In this document: positions 1 to 8,543 of the stretch, piece by piece
Numbering within the stretch: the first letter of the stretch is position 1
Layout: every line of letters starts with the position of its first letter
From: Mesorhizobium sp. WSM2240
GTDB taxonomy: Bacteria; Pseudomonadota; Alphaproteobacteria; Rhizobiales; Rhizobiaceae
Direction: 5' to 3'
Assembly: GCF_040438645.1 (NCBI RefSeq)
Contig: NZ_CP159256.1
Location: forward strand, 558,001 to 622,000
DNA length: 64,000 bases
Made by a program: the position numbers and the translations under genes
The notes under the pieces: generated by a model
The model's database searches: none
The model's input: the letters and a program-made list of their open reading frames with translations, nothing else
What the model was told of the DNA's origin: nothing

Positions 1-1416
1 GTTCGACTTCCAGCCGGATTGCGTGGCGCTGCCCGGCAGTCCGTAGGGCGGCATCTGCGCTGCGTTGTAGACTCGTCCGGTGATGATCGGCAAGTCTGGA
101 TCGCCCTCGATGAAGTCAACGATTACCTCCTGGCCAATGCGCGGTATCTGGATGAAGCCCCAGCCGCTGCCGGCCCAGCTTTGCGATACGCGCACAAAGC
201 AGGAACTGTTCTGGTCCTTCTTGCCTTTACGATCCCAGTGGAACTGGACTTTCACCCGCGCATATTCGTCGGTGAAAATCTCCTCTCCGGACGGCCCGAC
301 AACCGTAGCAGTTTGCGGCCCGCGCATGATCGGTCTTGGCGTAATCCGCGGTGGACGATAGGGCAAAGTGGTCGGCGCCACACCCAAAACCACCTGGAAG
401 TTCTCTCCCTCTGTCTCGACGCCGCTTCGATATCCCGGATCGAACAGTTTGTATTCGGCGCTGAGCACCAGATATTCCTGGTTCTGGTCCTCGCGCGGGA
501 AGCCCTCCAGCTTGAAGGTACACCCCGAAAACAGGCCACGAACCGTCCCCGCAGCTGCAATGCGCTGGTGCGGAGCCTGAATTTCCTCGCGCCTGATCGC
601 AGCAATCTTGTCGCCGCGGCCGACATCCAGATGCGCGCCGGGTTGGCGATAATTCTCGCCGGAATCCAGCTTGTGACTGAGCGTCTGGACCGATTGCGCC
701 TTCAGGTCTGCGCCTGGCTTCTTGAAGTCATAGTCGGTGTGAGCATAGGCTCCAGGCCTCACGGAACTTCCCGGCACCCAATCGGTGATGTATTCGACGT
801 CACGCCGCGCGCCCTGCCCCTCGAAGTGATACGGCACCGTTCCATAGCCTGGCGCCGGCTTGAGCTTGCTCATCGCGTCAACCAGGATCAGCGTGTGCTC
901 CCCGTCGGCATACTCGAAGAAATACATGATGCCTTCATGTTCGAGCAAGCGTTGCACAAAATCCAGATCGGTCTCGTCATACTGCACGCAGTATTCCCGG
1001 GGTTGGTAGGATCCTTGCAGCCTCTTTTCCATCTTGGGCGAGCCGTGCTTTGAAAAAATCTCCTCCACAATTTCAATGACGCTCATGGCCTGAAAAATGC
1101 GGCAGTCGGTCGTATTTCCAAGGAACCATAACCAGGGTCGGACGACTGCTTCGTAATATGCGAGCCTATCTTCGATGCGGGTCAGACGGAACTCCGAGAT
1201 GAGGCCGCTGAACCAGCGTTTCGGGTCTGCTGACTCGCCTTCGATCGAGACCGTTCCGCCGAGCATTTTGAGCGGGTTGATATCCGGATCGGTGCTTACG
1301 AAACCTACCGTGAAGGCAAAGCAGCGGCTGATTTCATCACGGCCCAGGAGATGAGTGAAGGTCAGTGTCGTAGGACCGACCGGTGTCTTGACGATTGCGG
1401 CACGATTACTTGCCAT
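1..1416 (-). CDS. vgrG: VgrG/TssI spike protein of a type VI secretion system (3' end outside window)
   Basis: VgrG forms the trimeric spike at the tip of the T6SS tube and often carries or recruits effectors. I translated the minus strand from the ATG at 1416; the frame stays open for 472 codons to the window edge, so the C-terminus is missing. The N-terminal part is gp27-like (a YYEAVVRPWLWFL-type segment followed by a FVQRLLEHEGIMYFFEY stretch). The later part holds the VgrG signature around the gp5 OB-fold: a VKVQFHWDRKG segment, then SWAGSGWGFIQIPRIGQEV and DFIEGDPDLPIITGRVYN, very close to the family consensus. It lies 140 bp downstream of the autotransporter-like gene on the same strand, with no clear promoter between them. 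Whether an effector or DUF extension follows cannot be seen. Family assignment is firm. Confidence 0.95.
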   Translation of the reverse strand, partial: MASNRAAIVKTPVGPTTLTFTHLLGRDEISRCFAFTVGFVSTDPDINPLKMLGGTVSIEGESADPKRWFSGLISEFRLTRIEDRLAYYEAVVRPWLWFLGNTTDCRIFQAMSVIEIVEEIFSKHGSPKMEKRLQGSYQPREYCVQYDETDLDFVQRLLEHEGIMYFFEYADGEHTLILVDAMSKLKPAPGYGTVPYHFEGQGARRDVEYITDWVPGSSVRPGAYAHTDYDFKKPGADLKAQSVQTLSHKLDSGENYRQPGAHLDVGRGDKIAAIRREEIQAPHQRIAAAGTVRGLFSGCTFKLEGFPREDQNQEYLVLSAEYKLFDPGYRSGVETEGENFQVVLGVAPTTLPYRPPRITPRPIMRGPQTATVVGPSGEEIFTDEYARVKVQFHWDRKGKKDQNSSCFVRVSQSWAGSGWGFIQIPRIGQEVIVDFIEGDPDLPIITGRVYNAAQMPPYGLPGSATQSGWKSN

Positions 1417-1556
1417 ACGCGTCGCGCCTCATCATGTACTGATCCCCAATCGATCCTAGCACAGGGTCTTGCTGCAAAATAGCATCTGTGTGCGCCAGCG
1501 AATGTGCGGTACCGCATGCAACTGCCGGATTTCCGCAAAAATGAACGATAGAATTC

Positions 1557-4500
1557 TCAAAACGCGACTTTCAGACCGACCTTGCCGGCCAGCGTCGTGC
1601 TGTCGGAAGAAGCCTTGCCTCGCACTTCCGCGCTGACTGTCGCGGATTGCATTACTTTCAGGTTGAACCCTGCAGAAACAGCGGCGGAAAAATCGGAATC
1701 ATCGAAATCGAAGCTCCTGCCATCGGCGATAGCCGTGTTCTCGTAGGCGAAGCGCTGCTGTAGTTCACCTCGAAGATAAGGACTGAACACCATCCCGTTC
1801 TGCCACTGAAAATCGCCGTACACTCCAGGTTCGAATTTCATCGCACCAAACGAAACCTCCGTTTCACCATGTGCGACGCCCAGATTGTCGGTGTAGGAAT
1901 CGCCGGTGAAACTTACGCCGAGAATCCCGCCGCGCAGATCGAACCGCAGCCGGTCGGAAAGCGCAAAGATGCGGCCAGCCGACGCCGTAACCGCATAGCC
2001 GACCGTATCGTATTCGCCGGCCGCGCCACCGAGAATACCATTCTGGACATCCGTGCTTCCGAACAGCGCCGTGCCTGACACCAGGACGTAGTTCACTTCC
2101 CGCCGGAACAGGGCGTAGGCTCCCGCCATGCCACTTTCGTTTTGCGCCTCGCCAGTGAAGTCGAAGCCGCCAAAGGGATTGAGGCCCACATCCGTCGACG
2201 TGTAGCCACCGAAAACACCGATATTCAGTCCATATTCAGCGTCGAAGCCAAAATGCTTGGCTGCATTGAAGTCGAGGCTGAGAGCGGCCGAGAAATCCTC
2301 GCTGCTGAAGGAAGGTCCGGCGATGTTCGCCGCTCCGCTCGAAATGGTGAAGCCGTGGTGGTCCACCTGTGCGAACTGGCCCGAGGCAAAGATGCCGAAG
2401 GTCGGCGCTGCGGCCACCGGTGCGCCGCCCGCCAAACCAAGCCCGTATTCGGCTGCGTCTCCCGTGATATCAAACACCGCGTCGAGAAACGTATCGACTG
2501 TCTGTGCGGCTGCGGCCGCATCGACTGCGGCCACCGCCCCCACCACCTCGTCGTTCGGTGTGGCGAGCAGGAATAATCCGCCTGGACCTTCCACGACTTG
2601 GTAGTTGAACAGGGCGGCAGGCGTTCCGGTTATGCCAGCGACGTCGAACATGCCGCCGATCGGTGCGCCGGCTGCGGTCAGGATCGGAATCTGCGTCGTT
2701 TGCACCAGTTCGGGGGGACCGACCAGGTTCACCAGGATGATGTTGTTGCCTATGGCGGTGGCGGCGCCGTTTGCCGCGATGCGGTCGGCTCGCGAACCGA
2801 CTTGGTCGACATCAATTCCGATTGTCGCGCGGTCCAGCGTCAGTCCGCCGAGCGTGAGCGTATCGGTCGGATCGCCGTCGATCATGGTGAGGGTGGAACC
2901 GATCACTGACATGTTTCCGAATCCGCCGTCCTGGGAGCCGAGCCTCGTGGCGCCGGTGGAAAACAGCGTCGATGCGTCCCGCAATGTGAGGGCGTCGATC
3001 ACTTGCGTGCCGCCGATGAAGCGCAGCGTCGATGCCCCCAAAGCAAGCGAGGAGAAGCCGGTGAAATTCTGGCTTTCGCCACCGCCGGCGAGATCGACCC
3101 CGCTGATCGTGCCTGCCGCGCCTACGCCGCTGAATATCACGCCGTCTCGCAAGTCCAAGGGCGCAAGATCTTCGATCGTTAGAGTGTTGCCGGAAAGGCC
3201 GCCAATATCGCCGCCGATTGACCCGCCACGGAGGTTGACTGTCTCTGCATTGATGCCGCCGTCGATCGTTCCATCCAGGATTGTGACAGTGTCGGTGCCC
3301 TCGCCTCCCGTCACATCGCCGCCAATCGTCCCGCCTGTCATGGCGAAGCTGTCGTCGCCAGCGTCGAGCGTGACATCGCCTTGGATCGACGCCGTGCCTG
3401 AAATCGTGACCGCGTCGTTTCCGCCGCCGCCGCCTACAAGGCCAACACCGCCCCCGCTGACCGCAATCTGATCGTCGTCTCCCCCGCCGAGCAGCCCGCC
3501 CTCGACAGTGCCGCCGGTGACGTCGAAAACATCGTTGCCGGCGCCGGCGTCCAGATCCAAACCCACCGTACCGCTGCTGACACGGAAAGCATCCTCGCCG
3601 GCGGCACCGAACACGCTTGCGGCGACCGAGCCGCCAGTCATCGTGAACCGATCGTCGCCCTGGTCCTCGTCCTCGTCGAGCAATACCTCATTTCGGACCG
3701 ACCCTGTGTCCGAAAGCGTCACCGCGTCGTTCCCATCGCCGCCGCTGATACGGCCGATATCCCCGCCGCTGATGGTGACGGTATCATCGTCGCCGTCGCC
3801 AAAAATTGCGGCGGCAGTTCCCCCGGAGAAATTGAAGACATCATTGCCCAGGCCACCCCTGGCACCAGCCGTCAGTGTGCCACCTTCTACCGTGATGGTA
3901 TCGATGCCGTCTTCTCCAAGCACGAAACCTGTGATGGTGCCGCCGGAAATCCCTATGATGTCGTCACCCGAGTTACCCGCGAGGAAGCCCGAGATCGTGC
4001 CGCCGGCCACGCTCAGTGTATCGTCGCCATCGCCGCCGCTGACTGCAGCACCGACAGTTCCACCCGTCATGGTGAAGCGGTCGGCGCCGCCCTCAAGTCC
4101 AATGGCATCGGGCTCAGCGGTCGAGCCAATGACGGCTCCATCTTCCGAGAGCGTGACAATGTCGTTGCCCGCACCGCCATAGATCGACTCGTCAATCGTG
4201 CCCATCCCGCCAACATCGAAAGTATCGTTGCCCTCCTCACCAAAAACGGAACCGTAGATGGTGCCGCCGTCGATCGAGAAGCGGTCATTGCCTGTTCCGA
4301 GAAATACCGAGACCGGCGCCTCGACAGCACCAATCACACCACCGTTCATGGTGAAGACGTCCTCGCCGCCCAGTGTCTCGATCACATTGCCCCGTTCGTC
4401 GAGGTAATCCGCTTCGGTCGCACCTGCGATAGCTGGCGGGTTGACAGATTCTCCGGCGCTTTCACCCTGGACGATCTCCCCGCCCGATATGTTTATGGCG

Positions 4501-4817
4501 TCGGCGCCATTGCCATCATATTCGACAGAAATACCGGATTCGGATCCATCGTCGAGGCTGGCGTCAAAACTCGTAGCGAAAGCTTCGGCCGTATCCTCTG
4601 AATTGCAGTCTACGATGACGTTCTGGACAATCCCTCCGACGAGAACCGGTGTCGCTGTGCAGGCCAGCGTCTGGGAGGGCGTAAACACGACGGCGGCCGC
4701 GATGGCCAGACCCGAAGCGCCGGCGAGATTGCTCAGCCGCCTCGGCTTCAACCGCAACAATTTGCTTGGTGAAGCGCAAGCCCTCCTGCCGGGTAGTTCC
4801 GGTCCGACCATGAACAT
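1557..4817 (-). CDS. Autotransporter-like outer membrane protein with RTX-like repeats
   Basis: Predicted surface protein anchored by a C-terminal beta-barrel. From the ATG at 4817 the product is about 1086 residues. It has a basic start, a hydrophobic signal segment (LAGASGLAIAAAVVF) and a likely cleavage site after TLA. A long passenger of repeated GG-x-G-(N/D)-D units follows, alternating with TMTGGxV/TISGGxI turns (about 4600 down to 2900). This pattern suggests a beta-helix related to RTX calcium-binding repeats. The last 280 or so residues show alternating aromatic/hydrophobic strands and end in Phe (GLKVAF), the classic outer-membrane barrel terminus. An in-frame upstream start at 5006 would add 63 residues that look unlike a signal peptide, so I prefer 4817 (4811 is also possible). 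Function is unknown; adhesion or self-aggregation is the family norm. It sits between vgrG and a caspase-like gene, but a link to secretion is only positional. Confidence 0.85.
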   Translation of the reverse strand: MFMVGPELPGRRACASPSKLLRLKPRRLSNLAGASGLAIAAAVVFTPSQTLACTATPVLVGGIVQNVIVDCNSEDTAEAFATSFDASLDDGSESGISVEYDGNGADAINISGGEIVQGESAGESVNPPAIAGATEADYLDERGNVIETLGGEDVFTMNGGVIGAVEAPVSVFLGTGNDRFSIDGGTIYGSVFGEEGNDTFDVGGMGTIDESIYGGAGNDIVTLSEDGAVIGSTAEPDAIGLEGGADRFTMTGGTVGAAVSGGDGDDTLSVAGGTISGFLAGNSGDDIIGISGGTITGFVLGEDGIDTITVEGGTLTAGARGGLGNDVFNFSGGTAAAIFGDGDDDTVTISGGDIGRISGGDGNDAVTLSDTGSVRNEVLLDEDEDQGDDRFTMTGGSVAASVFGAAGEDAFRVSSGTVGLDLDAGAGNDVFDVTGGTVEGGLLGGGDDDQIAVSGGGVGLVGGGGGNDAVTISGTASIQGDVTLDAGDDSFAMTGGTIGGDVTGGEGTDTVTILDGTIDGGINAETVNLRGGSIGGDIGGLSGNTLTIEDLAPLDLRDGVIFSGVGAAGTISGVDLAGGGESQNFTGFSSLALGASTLRFIGGTQVIDALTLRDASTLFSTGATRLGSQDGGFGNMSVIGSTLTMIDGDPTDTLTLGGLTLDRATIGIDVDQVGSRADRIAANGAATAIGNNIILVNLVGPPELVQTTQIPILTAAGAPIGGMFDVAGITGTPAALFNYQVVEGPGGLFLLATPNDEVVGAVAAVDAAAAAQTVDTFLDAVFDITGDAAEYGLGLAGGAPVAAAPTFGIFASGQFAQVDHHGFTISSGAANIAGPSFSSEDFSAALSLDFNAAKHFGFDAEYGLNIGVFGGYTSTDVGLNPFGGFDFTGEAQNESGMAGAYALFRREVNYVLVSGTALFGSTDVQNGILGGAAGEYDTVGYAVTASAGRIFALSDRLRFDLRGGILGVSFTGDSYTDNLGVAHGETEVSFGAMKFEPGVYGDFQWQNGMVFSPYLRGELQQRFAYENTAIADGRSFDFDDSDFSAAVSAGFNLKVMQSATVSAEVRGKASSDSTTLAGKVGLKVAF

Positions 4818-5260
4818 GCCCCCGCATCGTTTTTCGACGCCGTCAGCGATCTTGCGCAAGAACTGGACGTCGGCACAAGGATGCTGGACTATGACACTGG
4901 ATGCACGGCAAGCGCAATTGCAATAATACCACACAGGGCGGACGATTTCATTGATGACCAGAAGCAACGTCTTTCGCCGACAATATTCATGTGATCGAGG
5001 TTTCAAGCATTAGAGGGAGAAGATTGCCCAATGAATCCAGCGGTTAATGTCCGACACCAAGAACTGCTGCAGGTTTCATTGTTATCTCGCGGCAGGGTCA
5101 GGCCGCGATGGTAATGATCTATGCCCTAGCTTTGCACTAGTTGTTGCTATAAAAAGAGGAAGGTTTTGGCAGGTTCTTTTGGCCGGGAGCGACCCAGCGG
5201 TCGCGACGCCTGGATAGAGGTTGTACGTCACTTTGGCCGGATTGCAGAACGGGCGCAGTC
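4818..5260. other. Divergent intergenic region
   Basis: This stretch separates the minus-strand autotransporter gene from the plus-strand caspase-like gene and must hold both promoters. An AT-rich element (TTGCTATAAAAAGAGG, ending near 5160) lies about 100 bp before the caspase start. I see no confident -35/-10 pair, no terminator and no ORF with coding character. Confidence 0.4.
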
Positions 5261-6730
5261 ATGTCGATCTTTGCAATTATTCTCCGGACAATCATGTCGG
5301 CTGTGTTGCTGTCAGTTTCGGCAGTTTGCGCCGGCGCGACCGCGCTGGGCGCTCAACCATCCGATCTGCCGAGGCGGCTTGCTATTGTGGTGGGCAATTC
5401 GGCCTATGAGAGCAAGCGGCTCGAGCATCTGCCAAATGCCGTAAACGATGCGACCAGGCTTTCGGAGACCTTGAAGAGGCTGAACTTCGATGTCCTGACC
5501 ACGACCAATGTGAAGTCGGAGGCGTTCAACCGTCTCCTGGTCGAAGCGGAGAGGAAGCTGCCGGCGGCGAGCGCGGTACTGATCTTCTATGCGGGTCACG
5601 GGATTCAGATCAAGGGAGAGAATTATCTGCTTCCGGTCGACACGCCCGATCCCGATAGCGTCGACAAGCTGACAGAACGCGCCATCAAGTTGAACGATGT
5701 TGTCGCGCGCTTCGCAAGCCGCGACCGTCAGACATTCGTTTTCCTTGACGCCTGCCGCAACAACCCGATGGGCCAAGAGGGCGGCAATGACGGTCTCGCC
5801 CAAGTAGAGGTCGGCGAAAACACGTTCATTGCCTTTGCTACCCAACCGGGAAACGCCACCGTGGACGGCGCCGGTGAAAACAGTCCGTTCACGACCGCTC
5901 TGCTCAAGAACATCGAAATCCCCGGCCTCAGTGTTTCCGACATGATGATCCGCGTTCGCAACGAAACCGAAGCCCTTACGCTCGGAAGGCAAGTCCCCTG
6001 GGATCAGTCGAACTTGCGCGAACAGTTCTATTTCACGGAGCAGCAGGTAATCGACCCGGCGCAACTGAGCGCCAGTCTTTCTCGAATCCTTTCCGATCCG
6101 GTGGCAAAGGAAAAGCTCCAAATCGAACTGGCGTCAAACGACTTGCAGACTGCAGTGCTCATCGTCGGGCAAGCGCTCCGCTCGGTCTCTCCGTCCGCTG
6201 TTCAGACCGTCGCCGAACTTCCCGGGGCGCCTGGCATACAGGTTGCGAGCCTCGACGCATCGCGCAGCATTGAAGGCGCACGGCGAAGCGTGGTCTCGGA
6301 TCTTGGCACGCTGATTGTGGGCGCTTCGACAAAGGACGGCGTCGAGGCGCAGACTGCGGAACTTGCGCGCAGCGTTCAGACAGAACTGCGCCGGCTGGGG
6401 TGTTACCGCATGGCGGTGGATGGAGACTGGGGCAAAGGTTCAGTACGCGCCCTCAATAATTTTTACGTCAACACCAAACAGGTTGCGGCGACGGCTGAGC
6501 CCACGGTCGAATTGCTGGGGGATCTATTCTTGCGTTCCGGCCGTATTTGCAAGCAGCCGGTGGTCGTCAAGAAGCCCCGGCAAACCAATGTGGCGTCGGA
6601 CGATGGTCGTAAGGCAACCCCCGGACTGAAGCGCAACCGTAAGAGCAGGGCCTCGGCGGCCCCAGCCCGCGCCCCGGCAGCGCCCCCACCGGACATCAGC
6701 AGCGGCATCGGCATAGGAGGGATCTTCTAG
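5261..6730 (+). CDS. Secreted caspase-fold (peptidase C14) protein with peptidoglycan-binding-like C-terminus
   Basis: Metacaspase/caspase-like peptidase predicted to act outside the inner membrane. Residues 1-31 look like a signal peptide (hydrophobic run MSAVLLSVSAVCAGA, then LGA). The C14 core runs from about residue 39 (RLAIVVGNSAYE) to 250. The catalytic dyad is visible: His113 in FYAGHG and Cys165 in FLDACRNNP. Residues about 365-430 resemble a peptidoglycan-binding_1 unit (VQTELRRLGCYRMAVDGDWG). The tail is Ala/Pro-rich and basic and ends in a Gly/Ile-rich stretch. The next gene, tssL, starts 228 bp downstream, and the gap holds only short Arg-rich frames. Substrates in alphaproteobacteria are unknown; caspases specific for Arg/Lys are the usual bacterial type. 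Start 5261 was chosen for the complete signal; 5294 is an alternative. Confidence 0.88.
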   Translation: MSIFAIILRTIMSAVLLSVSAVCAGATALGAQPSDLPRRLAIVVGNSAYESKRLEHLPNAVNDATRLSETLKRLNFDVLTTTNVKSEAFNRLLVEAERKLPAASAVLIFYAGHGIQIKGENYLLPVDTPDPDSVDKLTERAIKLNDVVARFASRDRQTFVFLDACRNNPMGQEGGNDGLAQVEVGENTFIAFATQPGNATVDGAGENSPFTTALLKNIEIPGLSVSDMMIRVRNETEALTLGRQVPWDQSNLREQFYFTEQQVIDPAQLSASLSRILSDPVAKEKLQIELASNDLQTAVLIVGQALRSVSPSAVQTVAELPGAPGIQVASLDASRSIEGARRSVVSDLGTLIVGASTKDGVEAQTAELARSVQTELRRLGCYRMAVDGDWGKGSVRALNNFYVNTKQVAATAEPTVELLGDLFLRSGRICKQPVVVKKPRQTNVASDDGRKATPGLKRNRKSRASAAPARAPAAPPPDISSGIGIGGIF

Positions 6731-6958
6731 GCCGCGTTTATCTTGGTCTCGCACCCGGGTCATGCCTTCAGTTCCAATTCACCAATCTTTGCAGTACCAT
6801 GAAGGATAGATATCTTTCTCGGCAAGCAAAGCTGTTTGGACAGGAGGCTTCTGCCCAACGATGTCGAAGAAACGGATGCGGCGTTGCCTGCCTATGCGCG
6901 GCAGCATGCTACGGCGGAGCAAAGGCCACCGCGATTTCAGCTCTGTGGATGAGCGGCC

Positions 6959-8503
6959 GTGACCAGCAAGGATGATCCCTTCGCGTCGAAGGACAGTACG
7001 GTGATCCGTCCCGCTGGACCGAAGCAGGAACGGGAGCCTGCCAATCGGTCAGTGCCGTTTGTTGCCCCCTCGGAGCATTCGGCAGCGATTTCCCAGCCGA
7101 CCATCATTGCATCCCGCTCGCCCGAAATAGGGGAAGGTACATCCGAGGCCACAGTTATTTCGACAGGCCCGGCGTATTCGAGGGGTGCAGGGACACAAGA
7201 CAACGCTGAGCCGACGGTCATCGTGCAACCGGGCGCAGGGCCGCCGATGCCGAACAGCCAATCGCAAAAGACGAACCTCGAAGCGATTCTGGACGCACGC
7301 GCTGGCGCTCAGTATCCAAGCAGAAACCCACTCATCGCCGCCGCGGCCCCGCTTCTGCTTCTGCTTGGCCGCCTTCGCCTCGTTTCCGTCGAAGCTCAGG
7401 CGTCACCATTGATCGACCATGCCGCCGAAGCCGTCTCGGAATTCGAGCGCAGGTTGGCGCACGCGGGCAGTCCTTCCGACGAGTCCAGGATCGCAACTTA
7501 CGTGCTTTGCGAAACAGTGGACGATATCGCCCAGAGCCTGCCTGGCTGCGACAGGAAAGCCTGGACGGAGAGCGGCATGCTGGCGCGATTTTTCGAAGCG
7601 CGAACCTCGGGCGTGGGTTTTTTTGAGGCGCTGAACAAGATCCTCGCGAACCCGGCTCCGCACTACAACCTGCTGGAATTGATGCAGGTCTGCCTGAGCC
7701 TCGGTTTCAAAGGTCAATATCGTGGAATACCGGCAGGCGAAAGCGGCCTTGCCCGCGTGCGGACCGATGTCTACGAAACGCTGCGCTACCTCAAGCCGCG
7801 CGCGGACGACGAGATTGCCCCTCGCGCGATCTCCGCATCCCCAAAGGGCAGTTCGAACCGATTGCCGCTTTGGGCGATCCTGACGGGGGTAATCGTGCTG
7901 CTTGCCGGTATTTACCTCATCTTGCGGATCATGATTGAAAACGAGGCCGATGCGGCGGCCGAAACAATGCTGGCGCTGAACCCTTCCACGCCCATAGCGA
8001 TCCAACGCACCGCCGCCCCGTCACCGGCCGCGGTCCCCGACGAACTGCCGAGCCTCACGCAGATCAAACGGGTTCGTGCTGCGCTTGGAGCCCACCTCGC
8101 GAGCAAAGGAGTAGCGGTGCACGTAAAAAACGATTTCATCGTCGTTGAGATCAACAATCAGCTTCTGTTCGAACCCGGGATGGCCGACCTCAAACCGGAG
8201 TTCAGGCCCGTTGCAGAACGCATCACTGCAGCGTTGCGGCAGGAACCGGGACCTGTCACAATCGTCGGGCACACCGACAATGTGAAGCCGCGCAGTTCAA
8301 GCAGGTTCAAGTCGAACCTCGACCTCTCCGTTGCCCGCGCCACGGCCGTACAGAAGATGATCGCCGCCACGATCGGAGACTCTTCACGCCTGAGCGTCGA
8401 AGGCAGGGGCGATGGCGAGCCCATCGCCGACAATTCGACGCCGGAAGGCCGGGCACAGAACCGGCGCGTGGAATTGATGCTTCCGGTGGAGAAAACGCCG
8501 TGA
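6959..8503 (+). CDS. tssL: TssL/DotU (ImpK) T6SS membrane protein with C-terminal OmpA domain
   Basis: TssL forms the inner-membrane part of the T6SS envelope complex with TssM. The start is a GTG; no better ATG exists in frame. Residues 1-100 are disordered and Pro/Thr-rich, with four Thr-(Val/Ile)-Ile motifs at Thr14 (STVIRP), Thr48 (PTIIAS), Thr65 (ATVIST) and Thr86 (PTVIVQP). In Agrobacterium TssL, phosphorylated Thr14 is reported to bind the FHA protein, so these are candidate phospho-sites. The DotU cytosolic domain follows (about 120-280, beginning NPLIAAAAPLLLLLGRLR). Next comes one membrane helix (about 302-323) and a periplasmic OmpA-like domain (about 395-510, with IVGHTDNV and NRRVEL) that would bind peptidoglycan. 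It heads the run tssL-tssM-pppA-ppkA. Length is typical of rhizobial 'evolved' TssL proteins. Confidence 0.93.
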   Translation: MTSKDDPFASKDSTVIRPAGPKQEREPANRSVPFVAPSEHSAAISQPTIIASRSPEIGEGTSEATVISTGPAYSRGAGTQDNAEPTVIVQPGAGPPMPNSQSQKTNLEAILDARAGAQYPSRNPLIAAAAPLLLLLGRLRLVSVEAQASPLIDHAAEAVSEFERRLAHAGSPSDESRIATYVLCETVDDIAQSLPGCDRKAWTESGMLARFFEARTSGVGFFEALNKILANPAPHYNLLELMQVCLSLGFKGQYRGIPAGESGLARVRTDVYETLRYLKPRADDEIAPRAISASPKGSSNRLPLWAILTGVIVLLAGIYLILRIMIENEADAAAETMLALNPSTPIAIQRTAAPSPAAVPDELPSLTQIKRVRAALGAHLASKGVAVHVKNDFIVVEINNQLLFEPGMADLKPEFRPVAERITAALRQEPGPVTIVGHTDNVKPRSSSRFKSNLDLSVARATAVQKMIAATIGDSSRLSVEGRGDGEPIADNSTPEGRAQNRRVELMLPVEKTP

Positions 8504-8543
8504 GGCATGGCGCTCTCGAATCACCAAGCGTTCTGGCGCGTTC

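Noticed and set aside
19..1053. A 344-residue plus-strand frame opposite vgrG
   Set aside because: It is the antisense shadow of the vgrG frame, which has clear family motifs over its whole length.
2605..4182. Long plus-strand Ser/Pro-rich frames inside the autotransporter gene
   Set aside because: The low-complexity Pro/Ser content comes from reading the Gly/Asp-rich repeats backwards; the minus strand has a signal peptide and barrel.
3300..4600. Regularly spaced repeats as a possible CRISPR array
   Set aside because: The periodicity is codon-based within an open frame encoding GGxGND turns; units vary in length and sequence.
5134..5156. A sigma-54-like promoter (TTGCAC ... TTGCT) before the caspase-like gene
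   Set aside because: The spacing between the two elements is one base too long and the GG of the -24 element is missing.
6828..6962. A 45-codon frame (…LPNDVEETDAALPAYARQ…) before tssL as a small gene
   Set aside because: No start codon with a ribosome site and no family match; frames here change character within 20 codons.
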